64,000 bases of DNA from contig NZ_PHHA01000009.1 of assembly GCF_002795425.1 (NCBI RefSeq), forward strand, positions 43,833-107,832, given 5' to 3'. Positions 40,536-48,567 of the stretch are shown here, piece after piece. This stretch comes from Conservatibacter flavescens (GTDB lineage: Bacteria > Pseudomonadota > Gammaproteobacteria > Enterobacterales > Pasteurellaceae). The notes below the pieces were generated by a model. That model saw nothing but the letters and a program-made list of their open reading frames with translations. It searched no databases and was not told the origin of the DNA. Position 1 is the stretch's first letter. Each line of letters opens with the position of its first letter. The translations under genes and the position numbers were made by a program.

Positions 40536-42111
40536 ATGGATAAATTTCTACAACATCATCGTATTTATTTAACACCAATAACCCCTATTCATATTGGTTG
40601 TGGAGAAGATTTTGAACCGACTAATTATGTTATTGATGATGGGGTTTTGTACCATTTTAATTTATCAAAACTTATTTTTTCACCCGAAAAGAAAAAAGAA
40701 TTATTATCTATCGCTAATAGTGAAGATAATAACAGCTTACTTCGCCTTCAAAAATTTTTTTCAAATCATAAAAATGAAGGTATTGCTGCTGCATATTATT
40801 ATACGAGTGTACCAACCAATATTGAACGTGAATTATCTGAAAAACTGGGGAAAGTTAGTCATCAAGAGAAAAATGGAAATAAAGTTATTTCTGAATTAGC
40901 CATTGAACGAAATACTTATTTACCTTACCAAGGACTAGCTTATATTCCAGGAAGTAGCTTTAAAGGAGCTGTTGTAACTGCTTTTTTAGATTATTATCAT
41001 AAAGAGAAATATAATAACAAAAAATATTTTGACGCTGTGTATACTATGACAACCAGATCGGGTAAAGAAAGACAGTTTATTTAGAACCGTAAAATTTACT
41101 GACTTTATTCCACAAAAAAATACACAAAGTCAAATATTATATTATCGTAATTTTACTAAGAAAAAAGGTATAGCAAAATCACTATATACCAGAAAAGAAA
41201 GTATTGTTGCAGGGCAATATAGGGCTTTTCAATCTGATCTTGCTTTAACAAAAAGAAAAGTTCCCGATGATCCAAGAACAACCCCAACAATCGATGAAAT
41301 TTTTAAATATTTGAATGAATACTATAAACCAAATTTTGAACGAGAGTGTGAACAATTAGTTAATAATGAATTAATTGATCGTAATTGGTTTAAGACTATC
41401 ATTAAGCTATTAGAGCAAGGTAACGTAGCCTTAATTCGATTAGGTAAAGGGGGTTCTGAAAGTAAGGTTTTCAGTGGTGGTATTGCACAAATTTTTCGCC
41501 CACAGCATAAGAATATTAAAAAAGATCCTAATAAAGATAAACAAGTTGATCTTAAATACATTCAAGGTGTCTATAGCGAAGCATCAACCATCTGGCTTGC
41601 AGCGAACTCAAAAGATGCTACGACCAATCTACTCCCCTTTGGTTGGGCATTATTAGAAGTCGATCCAAAAAGCGAAAATGAGGCATTAAAAACGTGGTGT
41701 GAGCAACAGCCAAAACCAGATTTTGATAAAGCCGCAATTATCGCTGAACGTGAAGCGAAAAAAGCAGCATTGCAGCAACAAGAAGCAGAGCGATTAGCAA
41801 AACTGCAAGCGGATCAAGAGGCAGAGCAGGCTAAACAAACATTACTTAACTCTGCGAGTGAAAACCAAAAAATGGTCTTATTGTTGGTTGAAAAATATCA
41901 CGCTAGCCGAGAACGCCAAGTGGATACTAGCTCACCATTACTAAAAGAAACGAAAGATCTTATCAGTTATGCGATTGAACAGTGGGATCAACTAGATAAG
42001 CAATTTATTGCACAACATATCTCTGTCGAGCTGATTAAAACACGCATTGATCTGAAAAAGAAAAATGCCGAAAAAGATCTACAAAAGTTATTAAATAAAT
42101 TGAGTGCCTAA
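40536..42111 (+). pseudogene. csm5: Type III-A CRISPR RAMP protein Csm5, frameshifted
   Basis: Csm5 caps the 3' end of the Csm complex. The first frame (40536-41084) encodes MDKFLQHHRIYLTPITPIHI and YIPGSSFKGAVVTAFLDYY, then ends early at RQFI. The next frame, open from about 41050, continues KKDSLFRTVKFTDFIPQKNT through FKYLNEYYKPNF to a natural end at 42111. The break therefore lies between 41050 and 41082 and equals one extra base. The joined product would be about 525 residues; the tail has a long charged coiled-coil-like segment (EREAKKAALQQQEAERLAKL). No slippery heptamer with a downstream structure is apparent, so a true mutation is likelier than programmed frameshifting. Confidence 0.85.
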
Positions 42112-43038
42112 ATGGAATTAACCTCTTTACCTGTTGCCCGTTATCGGTTGATTTTTCAAATCACACAGGCGATCTCCTTGCCCGAATATGCAGGCTCAAC
42201 ACTGCGTGGTGCTTTCGGGCGAGCACTACGCAAAATTAGCTGTATGACCAAGCAAGAAGATTGCAAAAACTGCCCGCTTTATCGCTCTTGCCCTTATACA
42301 CAGATTTTTGAAACCCCACCGCCAGCGGAGCATCAATTACAAAAATTTAGCCAAGTGCCAAATGGCTATGTCATTGAACCGCCACAATGGGGCGAAAAAC
42401 AGTATTTAGCAGGCGAACAGCTATCATTTGAGCTGGTTTTATTTGGGCGACTACTGCACCAGTTGCCACTTATTACCTTTGCGTTTAAACGAGCGTTTGA
42501 ATACCAAGTGGGCAAAGGCAAAGCGATATTGCTTGATTTGCAACTTTTTGATGAAAAATCACCGCTTGGCTACTACTCTATTTTAGAAAAAGGCAATATT
42601 ATCGATCACCCAAATAGTCTCCATATTCCAGCTCATTTGCCTTCCGAGATGGAACTTGATATTCAAACGCCACTAAGAATACAAGAAAATGGTCAGCCAC
42701 TTCGCCCTAATGCGATTAAGATCGAACGCCTACTACTTGGCTTAGCTAAACGTATTGCACTGTTGCACGAATTTCATCATCAACCCTTAGCCTTAGATTT
42801 TGAATTATTACGCTCACAACTAAGCAATATCAAGGATCAAAAAATATTGCACTGGCAAGACTGGACACGCTATTCTTCACGCCAAGATCAACGTATGAAA
42901 TTGGGTGGAGTAATAGGCAAATGGCAACTTAACGGTATATCCGAAGAATGGCAACGCTTGCTTTATATTGGGCAATGGTTACATACGGGGAAAAATGCGA
43001 CCTTTGGACTAGGAAAATATCGTATTACAAATTTGTAA
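42112..43038 (+). CDS. cas6: CRISPR precrRNA endoribonuclease Cas6 (RAMP, zinc-ribbon type)
   Basis: 308 residues. Processes the array transcript within repeats. It belongs to the PF10040-like Cas6 group: AGSTLRGAFGRALRK is followed by four cysteines (44, 51, 54, 60; CKNCPLYRSCPY), a probable zinc site, and the C-terminal glycine-rich loop GKNATFGLGKYRI. It starts at the csm5 stop codon. Its own stop codon lies within a 14-bp palindrome (TTACAAATTTGTAA) placed before csx16. Confidence 0.92.
   Translation: MELTSLPVARYRLIFQITQAISLPEYAGSTLRGAFGRALRKISCMTKQEDCKNCPLYRSCPYTQIFETPPPAEHQLQKFSQVPNGYVIEPPQWGEKQYLAGEQLSFELVLFGRLLHQLPLITFAFKRAFEYQVGKGKAILLDLQLFDEKSPLGYYSILEKGNIIDHPNSLHIPAHLPSEMELDIQTPLRIQENGQPLRPNAIKIERLLLGLAKRIALLHEFHHQPLALDFELLRSQLSNIKDQKILHWQDWTRYSSRQDQRMKLGGVIGKWQLNGISEEWQRLLYIGQWLHTGKNATFGLGKYRITNL
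43025..43038. promoter_or_regulatory. Palindrome TTACAAATTTGTAA upstream of csx16
   Basis: Perfect 14-bp palindrome overlapping the cas6 stop. A -10-like TAAAAT (43065-43070) begins 33.5 bp from its centre, matching the geometry at the other sites. Confidence 0.6.
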
Positions 43039-43113
43039 TTTACTTCTATTTGCTAAAAGTTGATTAAAATTAACCACTCTTTTTACAGAAAATAGCGAGG
43101 AAGAAAATATTAT

Positions 43114-43404
43114 ATGACAGTTTGGTTTATCTCTCGACATCAAGGTGCTATTGATTGGATCAAGCAACAAGAGATCCACATCGACCGCTTTGAACAACAT
43201 TTAGATACAAACCAAATTCAAGCTGGTGATACGGTCATCGGCACATTACCGATCCACCTTGCAGCCGAAGTCTGCTCAAAAGGGGCAATGTTTTATTTTT
43301 TATCGCTCAATGTCCACTTTGAACAACGTGGTACAGAGCTTTCCGCAGAACAACTTACCGCACAGGGCTGTCAGCTCCAGCCTTATGCTATTCAAAAACT
43401 TTAG
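43114..43404 (+). CDS. csx16: CRISPR-associated protein Csx16 (VVA1548 family)
   Basis: 96 residues beginning MTVWFISRHQGAIDWIKQQ, the hallmark of Csx16, with DTVIGTLPIHLAAEVCSKGA and the FLSLNVHFEQRGTELSAEQL segment. Csx16 occurs only with type III loci and has been proposed to be a ring nuclease that removes cyclic oligoadenylates; I rely on memory for that and treat it as probable. It opens the ancillary block, which has its own palindrome and promoter-like sequence in the 75-nt gap after cas6. Confidence 0.88.
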   Translation: MTVWFISRHQGAIDWIKQQEIHIDRFEQHLDTNQIQAGDTVIGTLPIHLAAEVCSKGAMFYFLSLNVHFEQRGTELSAEQLTAQGCQLQPYAIQKL

Positions 43405-43415
43405 AGGAAAAAACA

Positions 43416-44594
43416 ATGACTTATTTTGATATTCACGTTTGTTTAATTTCTGGTCAGGCTGCTCCTAATTTATTACCAATATTAGATAACAAATTTAAGC
43501 CTAAAAAAGCTATTTTCTTGGTATCTCCACAAATGAAAAATCAAGCAAATTATCTTGAAAAGGTATTTAAAGAAAAAGGCGTGAGTGTTAGTCAAGAACA
43601 GATTACAGATATTTTTAATTTTGGTGAAATGTCAGATTATTTGCTTTCTTTATTTGAAAAATATGAAGAACCGTCCATTTCTATTGCCTTAAATGTAACA
43701 GGCGGAACTAAATTATTAGCAATTGCTGCACAAAACACATTTGAATTAATTGGAAAACCTGTTTTTTATGTAGATACAGATGAAAATCGAATTGTTTTTA
43801 TTTCTAAAAATGAAAAAAAAAATGAATGGATTAGCGATATAGAAATTCAAGCAAAGAATAACCTAGAACATTACCTATCTTCTTATGGGGCAAAGCTACT
43901 CCAAAGAGGAGAACCTATACTTAATCCTCAGTAACAGAATTACATTAATGACTTAGTTAACTATTATGAAAAATATAAAAACAATATTCCTCTCATCAAT
44001 AAAAAAGCATCACTTTCTCAACAAACGGGTTATAAATCTCATCTAGAACAGAAAGATTTAAAAATCACAGATTTTATATCTTTCCTAAAGGATCTAGATC
44101 ATCATGATCTTATAAAATTTGATGGAAACACCATCAATTTTATAGATAGAAAGCACAGAGATCTTGTTGGAGGCACATGGCTAGAGGAATATACATATAA
44201 GCAACTCAAAGATATCAACTCTATACAGGACATCGCTTTAAGCTGTAATGTAGCAAGTCATAAATATCGTCTAGATAAAAATCAATATAGCGATGAAAAT
44301 AAAGGTAACATTAACGAATTTGATATTCTATTTTTAGCAAAAAATAAACTACATATTATAGAGTGTAAAACACAGATTCTAGATAAAAGTAATGGAATTA
44401 AGGCTGAAGATATTTTATATAAACTTGAAACACTTAAAGATTATGGTGGACTAATGACTAAAAAATGCCTAATTAGTTATTTCCCATTACCAGAAGCGAT
44501 GAGGAATCGTGCTAAAACATATAATATATGCCTTATTGAAGGTACCGATATTCAACGTATTAAACAAAAAATTCAAGAGTGGATAGCTAAATAA
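43416..44594 (+). pseudogene. Card1/Can2-like CARF-nuclease effector interrupted by one in-frame stop
   Basis: The first part (43416-43934, 172 residues) is a CARF domain with the DUF1887 motif LNVTGGTKLLAIAAQN. It ends at TAA 43932-43934, but the same frame then stays open for 219 codons to 44594. That part encodes a linker and a PD-(D/E)XK domain: VGGTWLEEYTYKQL, NINEFDILFLAKNKLHIIEC (Asp and Glu ligands), then CKT. Card1-type enzymes are cA4-activated DNA/RNA nucleases of type III systems. Without readthrough only the ligand-binding half is made. No ATG with a ribosome site restarts the nuclease half. The 3' neighbour starts at the natural stop (TAATG). Confidence 0.85.
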
Positions 44595-45646
44595 TGAATA
44601 CCTATCATCAATACAACAAACGCATTTTACTTTCTGTTACGGGAATGTCGCCTGCGGTGGTAACGGAAACCTTATACGCTTTAGTGACTGAAAAAGGCTT
44701 TATCCCGACCGAAATCCGTGTGATTACCACCTTACAAGGCAAACGTAAACTTTTAGAAGGTTTATTAGGTATTACAGGCGGTCGAAAAGAAAAAGAAGGA
44801 GCATTAGCCGAATTTATTGCCGACTATGGAAAACAATATGGTATTGAACATATCCATTTCGATGAAAGCTGTATCAGCATTATTCAAGATAAAGAGGGTA
44901 ATGAATTGGAAGATATACGCTCACCCGAAGAAAATATGTATTCTTCCGATCAAATCGTATCGCTTGTCGGTAAGCTTTGCCAAGACAAACAAACCGCCTT
45001 ACACGTTTCCATTGCGGGCGGACGTAAAACAATGGGCTTCTTCTTAGGTTATGCGCTTTCTCTTTATGGGCGAGAGCAAGACTCGCTTTCACATGTGCTA
45101 GTTGAATCTGAATATGAAACTTTACCTCATTTCTTTTACCCAAAACCTCATCGCTATCTTATTAACGACCGAGAAGGTAAAGAATTAGATATTTCCCAAG
45201 CAAAAGTAATGCTTGCTGAAATCCCTTGGGTACGATTGGGATTGGGTGTATCGGAAGATCTATTGCATAATCGTATCACCTATAGTGGTTCAATATATAA
45301 TGCTCAACAAATATTAGTATCCCCCTCACTCACTTTTTTAGATCCGATTGATGACAGAACGGTCTTATTTGGTGAAAAAAAAATTAAGCTAGCACCAAAA
45401 GAGTATGCGTTACTACTCTCTTTAGCTATTGCCAAATCAAAAAATATTGATTGTGGATATTATGATGAGACATACCTTAAAATTTATTTAAAGATTTATG
45501 CCTTACTCAAGGCAGATAGCTCTGTAATGACAAAAAATCTTGGCTTTATACAAGATAAATTTAGTTTAGAGCATTCGGATGGAAAACGCGTCCTCTCTGA
45601 ATCAGCCAACAAATTAAAAGATAAAATTATAGTAGCATTTCATTAG
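44594..45646 (+). CDS. NE0113/TIGR02584-family CARF protein, C-terminus shifted
   Basis: 350 residues as read. The CARF half has LLSVTGMSPAVVTETLYALV and, near residue 140, HVSIAGGRKTMGFFLGYAL, the NE0113-family signatures for cyclic oligoadenylate binding. The C-terminal part (LAPKEYALLLSLAIAKSKNI) resembles a winged helix. The protein stops after KDKIIVAFH, but the +1-type frame continues SISLGKNSHSPYVPTSKNGK and on to IDYSAVIDAI at 45747, a natural-looking end. A single-base change near 45625-45643 thus probably replaced the last 36 or so residues. Effector or regulator role unknown; a DNA-binding role is possible. Confidence 0.8.
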   Translation: MNTYHQYNKRILLSVTGMSPAVVTETLYALVTEKGFIPTEIRVITTLQGKRKLLEGLLGITGGRKEKEGALAEFIADYGKQYGIEHIHFDESCISIIQDKEGNELEDIRSPEENMYSSDQIVSLVGKLCQDKQTALHVSIAGGRKTMGFFLGYALSLYGREQDSLSHVLVESEYETLPHFFYPKPHRYLINDREGKELDISQAKVMLAEIPWVRLGLGVSEDLLHNRITYSGSIYNAQQILVSPSLTFLDPIDDRTVLFGEKKIKLAPKEYALLLSLAIAKSKNIDCGYYDETYLKIYLKIYALLKADSSVMTKNLGFIQDKFSLEHSDGKRVLSESANKLKDKIIVAFH

Positions 45647-45757
45647 GAAAAAATTCCCATAGCCCTTATGTTCCTACTTCAAAGAATGGAAAATATCGCT
45701 TAAATATCGAAGATATTGATTATTCTGCCGTTATTGATGCGATTTAATCCTTTCCTT

Positions 45758-45783
45758 ATACCGCTGTAACAAGCGGTATTTTT
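45758..45783 (+). terminator. Terminator of the csx16-CARF block
   Basis: ATACCGCT/AGCGGTAT stem with a 6-nt loop, then TTTT. The right arm includes an exact Apl-type uptake core ACAAGCGGT (45769-45777). Confidence 0.85.
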
Positions 45784-45794
45784 CTGCTTATTTT

Positions 45795-45806
45795 TACAAA
45801 CTTGTA
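45795..45806. promoter_or_regulatory. Palindrome TACAAACTTGTA with downstream TATAAT
   Basis: Ten of twelve positions are symmetric. TATAAT at 45834-45839 starts 33.5 bp from the centre. First of three such units in the 321-nt gap before the tiny ORFs. Confidence 0.6.
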
Positions 45807-45880
45807 GTTTCAATAAAATTTTCTTAACCCAAATATAATACACTCATTGCAGAACATAATAGCTAAACACATATAGGATA

Positions 45881-45892
45881 TACAAGTTTGTA
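45881..45892. promoter_or_regulatory. Palindrome TACAAGTTTGTA with downstream TAATAT
   Basis: TAATAT (45922-45927) begins 35.5 bp from the centre. About 67 bp starting here repeat at 45975 with roughly 75% identity, so the unit was duplicated with its promoter. Confidence 0.6.
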
Positions 45893-45974
45893 AAACTCAC
45901 ATAAACTGCCAACAACTTAAGTAATATATACGCACTTCAAAAAGTTAAGGTTGTAAGTGTAATTATAAATAACA

Positions 45975-45986
45975 TACAAATTTGCA
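45975..45986. promoter_or_regulatory. Palindrome TACAAATTTGCA with downstream TAATAT
   Basis: TAATAT (46016-46021) begins 35.5 bp from the centre, and the first tiny ORF starts 61 nt later. Last of the three units in this gap. Confidence 0.6.
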
Positions 45987-46081
45987 AAACTCACACAAGT
46001 TATGAACAAATTGAGTAATATACATCTCTTAAAAAGCTATATTACATCAACGCTTGATTTAGTAAAACAGGAGATCACTTA

Positions 46082-46138
46082 ATGATTAAATACAACGATA
46101 ACGTTTTTCTTCCTACATTTGGAAAAGGGCTAATCTAG
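46082..46138 (+). CDS. Tiny ORF 1, 18 residues
   Basis: Encodes MIKYNDNVFLPTFGKGLI. AGGAG (46069-46073) lies 8 nt before the ATG, a strong ribosome-binding site. No known relative. It is followed by an ATAGGG/CCCTAT hairpin (46142-46160). First of four short frames that share the layout ribosome site, short peptide, small hairpin, AT-rich spacer. Translation is not proven. Confidence 0.45.
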   Translation: MIKYNDNVFLPTFGKGLI

Positions 46139-46222
46139 CCCATAGGGTGAAAACCCCTATATTCTTATAAATTTATTTATATAATTTATCTTTTACAATT
46201 TTGTTAACAATAGGAGAATAAT

Positions 46223-46282
46223 ATGTTTTTTATCTTTCCACCAACAACATTTCCTCTACCATTTCCTTTTCCTAGGTTTTAA
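46223..46282 (+). CDS. Tiny ORF 2, 19 residues, Phe/Pro-rich
   Basis: Encodes MFFIFPPTTFPLPFPFPRF. AGGAG lies 7 nt upstream. The composition (seven Phe, seven Pro) is unusual and hydrophobic. A GCCCC/GGGGC hairpin (46290-46305) follows the stop. No relative recognised. Confidence 0.4.
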   Translation: MFFIFPPTTFPLPFPFPRF

Positions 46283-46386
46283 TACCTAAGCCCCTTAAAT
46301 GGGGCATATATAAACAGGACATATTTTTAGAAAAAGATATTTCTTATTAATATTCATTCAAAACTTAAACAAAAGAGGAGACTACT

Positions 46387-46455
46387 ATGTGGATTAATAT
46401 TGCTATTGCCGTTATTACTGTTGTCTTAAATGAGATATCAAAGGAGGATAAATAA
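46387..46455 (+). CDS. Tiny ORF 3, 22-residue hydrophobic peptide
   Basis: Encodes MWINIAIAVITVVLNEISKE followed by DK: one short membrane-spanning stretch and a charged tail, like type I toxin or other single-helix membrane peptides. GAGGAG is located 9 nt upstream. Two hairpins follow: TAGCATA/TATGCTA (46461-46478) and GCCCT/AGGGC (46479-46492) with ATTTT, a terminator-like structure. No homologue recognised. Confidence 0.45.
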   Translation: MWINIAIAVITVVLNEISKEDK

Positions 46456-46589
46456 TCCCGTAGCATATTGCTATGCTAGCCCTGAAAAGGGCATTTTATA
46501 AAAGAAGGACTATGTCATTACCAATAATATAGCTTTCTTATTAATTAAGAGTAAATACTTACCAGTCATTTAAATCAAAAGGAGATACT

Positions 46590-46718
46590 ATGTTTGATTC
46601 AATCATCAAAATTCTCGAAAAAACTGTAGAAAACTCACTAAGGGAAACTCTCGCAACAGTTCTCGTCCTTGCAGGTTTGGTTTTTATAGCCAATGAGGGG
46701 GATAAGAAAAATTCCTAA
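46590..46718 (+). CDS. Tiny ORF 4, 42-residue predicted single-pass membrane protein
   Basis: Begins MFDSIIKILEKTVENSLRET with an amphipathic N-terminal helix, then a hydrophobic segment (LATVLVLAGLVFIA) and the tail NEGDKKNS. AAAGGAG sits 7 nt before the ATG. The arrangement of hydrophobic segment then NE and lysines resembles tiny ORF 3 (VVLNEISKEDK). It lies 20 nt before cas2 and is probably on its transcript. Confidence 0.55.
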   Translation: MFDSIIKILEKTVENSLRETLATVLVLAGLVFIANEGDKKNS

Positions 46719-46738
46719 TAATTACAAAGGAGAACAAA

Positions 46739-47023
46739 ATGAGCACCCAACGCACCACCTACCTTATCGCCTATGATATTGCCGACCATAAACGGTTGGC
46801 TCGTGTACATAAAGTGGTTGAGGGATTTGCTATCGGTGGGCAAAAATCCTTATATGAATGCTAGGTTACGCCACACGAATTAGCCAATTTAAGAGAAAAT
46901 TTGACCGCTTTAATTGAGAGTGAAGAAGATAGGATCTACTTTTTCCAACTGTTTGATCAACAAGAACGCCTGTTTTACGGCAAAGCCTACACTCAATCGA
47001 CGCAACCTTTCTTATTCATCTAG
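46739..47023 (+). pseudogene. cas2: Cas2 (first copy), interrupted by an in-frame TAG
   Basis: 95 codons read as a complete Cas2 apart from TAG at 46862-46864. The start is TTYLIAYDIADHKRLARVHK with the conserved Asp of the YDI strand; the second half is VTPHELANLRENLTALIESE through TQPFLFI. Relatives have a Trp at the stop position (ECWVTP), so TGG to TAG is a simple explanation. AAAGGAG precedes the ATG. cas1 starts 8 nt after the natural stop. A second, intact cas2 lies downstream of cas1. Confidence 0.85.
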
Positions 47024-47031
47024 GAGGATTT

Positions 47032-48093
47032 ATGTCAAGTTTATATATTGATCGCAAAGGTGCGACACTTAAACTCAATGGTTCTGCATTAGTGTGCTAT
47101 GAAAACGAAGAACGCACAGGCACTATTCCACTTGCCCCCATTGAACGAATGTATATAAAAGGAGATGTTACCCTGCAAGCCTCGCTCCTTGCTAAATTAG
47201 GTGAACAAGGCATTGGTATTATTTGCCTTTCAGGGAGAAAAAACACCCCAACACTTTTTATGCACCAACCTCATAACGATGCAGCGAAACGGGTTGCCCA
47301 ATATCAACTTTCTCAACAAGAAGATTTTTGCCTAAGTTTTGCGAAAAAGCTTATACGATTTAAATTGATCACACAAAAAAATTGGCTATGGCAAGCGGCT
47401 AACAAACGAATGGATAAAAAAGTGTTGCTTGTTCCTAAAGCACAAGAAATAGATGAACTGCTTGCCAAAGTCAATCAACAGCCTCACTTAGCGGCGCTAC
47501 GAGGCATTGAAGGGCGTGCAGCTTCTGCCTATTTTACCGCATTAAGCCTTTACCTTCCTGATAGTTTACGTTTTCAGGGGCGTAATCGCCGTCCGCCTCG
47601 AGATCCCTTTAATGCGGTTTTATCCCTCACTTATACCCTACTCCACGCAGAAGCCGTATTAGCCGCTTACGGTGCAGGGCTCGATCCTTATATCGGCTTC
47701 TACCATAGCCTTGATTTTGGGCGAGAGTCGCTCGCTTGCGATTTAATCGAACCACTTCGCCCCTTAGTCGATAACTGGTTACTCGGCTGTTTTCGCCAAC
47801 GCATTTTAAGGGAAGAACATTTTTCCACCACTGAAAACGGCTGCTTACTCGGCAAAACAGGGCGTGTTCATTTTTATATGGAGTATGAAAAACAGATCGA
47901 CATTTGGCGAAAAATGCTAACCCAAAACTGCCAAGATCTTGCTTTTATCTTAAAAACAAGTAGCTTGCTGACCAACCCACAACGGCGAGATATTGAGCCT
48001 AAAGTAGAAATTAAATCTGCTTGGGATAGCCCGCTTGAACGCTACTTTTTCAACCTTAGAACCCTGTTTGACAATCTCACATTTCATTTTTAG
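47032..48093 (+). CDS. cas1: CRISPR integrase Cas1
   Basis: 353 residues. Metal-dependent integrase that inserts new spacers together with Cas2. The N-terminal beta-sandwich (SSLYIDRKGATLKLNGSALV) precedes the helical catalytic domain with the conserved Glu of RGIEGRAASAYFTAL, the His of DPYIGFYHSLDFGRESLACD and acidic residues in LIEPLRPLVDN. AGGAGG directly upstream. Located between two cas2 genes and before the array. The reading frame is intact. Confidence 0.96.
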   Translation: MSSLYIDRKGATLKLNGSALVCYENEERTGTIPLAPIERMYIKGDVTLQASLLAKLGEQGIGIICLSGRKNTPTLFMHQPHNDAAKRVAQYQLSQQEDFCLSFAKKLIRFKLITQKNWLWQAANKRMDKKVLLVPKAQEIDELLAKVNQQPHLAALRGIEGRAASAYFTALSLYLPDSLRFQGRNRRPPRDPFNAVLSLTYTLLHAEAVLAAYGAGLDPYIGFYHSLDFGRESLACDLIEPLRPLVDNWLLGCFRQRILREEHFSTTENGCLLGKTGRVHFYMEYEKQIDIWRKMLTQNCQDLAFILKTSSLLTNPQRRDIEPKVEIKSAWDSPLERYFFNLRTLFDNLTFHF

Positions 48094-48102
48094 GGAGGTA
48101 TT

Positions 48103-48384
48103 ATGTATCTTATTGGTTACGATATTAGCAATCCCAAACGATTAGCAAAAGTCTATAAAACCTTATTGGATTACGCTGTGCCTATTCAATATAGTGTCTT
48201 TCTTTTTGAGGGAAGCAAAAACCATTTACAATCTTGCATTGAACGCTTATTAGAGATTATCCACACCAAAGAAGATGACCTGCGTATTTATCAACTACCG
48301 ACCAATGGTAAACAGTGGCGATTAGGAAAATCTTTTCTACCAGAAGGTATCTTCTTAACGGGTATGCCAATGGGGATTTATTAA
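48103..48384 (+). CDS. cas2: Cas2 (second copy)
   Basis: 93-residue intact Cas2: MYLIGYDISNPKRLAKVYKT has the conserved Asp, followed by QYSVFLFEGSKNHLQSCIER and RIYQLPTNGKQWRLGKS. It is clearly diverged from the first copy, so this is not a recent duplication. GGGAGG is located 6 nt upstream of the ATG. As the only intact cas2, it is the likely Cas1 partner. The leader begins after its stop. Confidence 0.93.
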   Translation: MYLIGYDISNPKRLAKVYKTLLDYAVPIQYSVFLFEGSKNHLQSCIERLLEIIHTKEDDLRIYQLPTNGKQWRLGKSFLPEGIFLTGMPMGIY

Positions 48385-48567
48385 AGTGTTCTGAAAGGCT
48401 ATCGCAAGCAGTCAATTTTTGCTAAAATATAGCACGTCTCACTTATAGGGAACGGTTTAAATTGTTTATATTTCAATCAAATCCAAGGTTAGCTTTGCAA
48501 CCTCTCTCCAAAGTTGGCAACCCTATTGCTAACTTTTTGAAAAATAAACCTTTTTTACCCTACCGCA
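48385..48567 (+). promoter_or_regulatory. CRISPR leader region
   Basis: 183 AT-rich nucleotides without a gene between cas2 and the first repeat. A -10-like TAAAATATA motif occurs near 48423-48431. GTTAGC/GTTGGCAACC-like short repeats occur at 48480-48530. Leader polarity is supported by the degenerate repeat at the far end of the array. Confidence 0.6.

Noticed and set aside
40536..42111. Programmed ribosomal frameshift in csm5
   Set aside because: No slippery heptamer followed by a stem or pseudoknot is visible between 41050 and 41082; a plain indel is simpler.
43932..43934. Stop-codon recoding (selenocysteine or pyrrolysine) in the Card1-like gene
   Set aside because: The codon is TAA, not TGA or TAG, and no recoding element is evident.
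45795..46060. Repeated segments before the tiny ORFs as a second CRISPR array
   Set aside because: The conserved units are longer than CRISPR repeats, only about 75% identical, spaced about 94 bp apart and contain -10-like hexamers; promoter duplication fits better.
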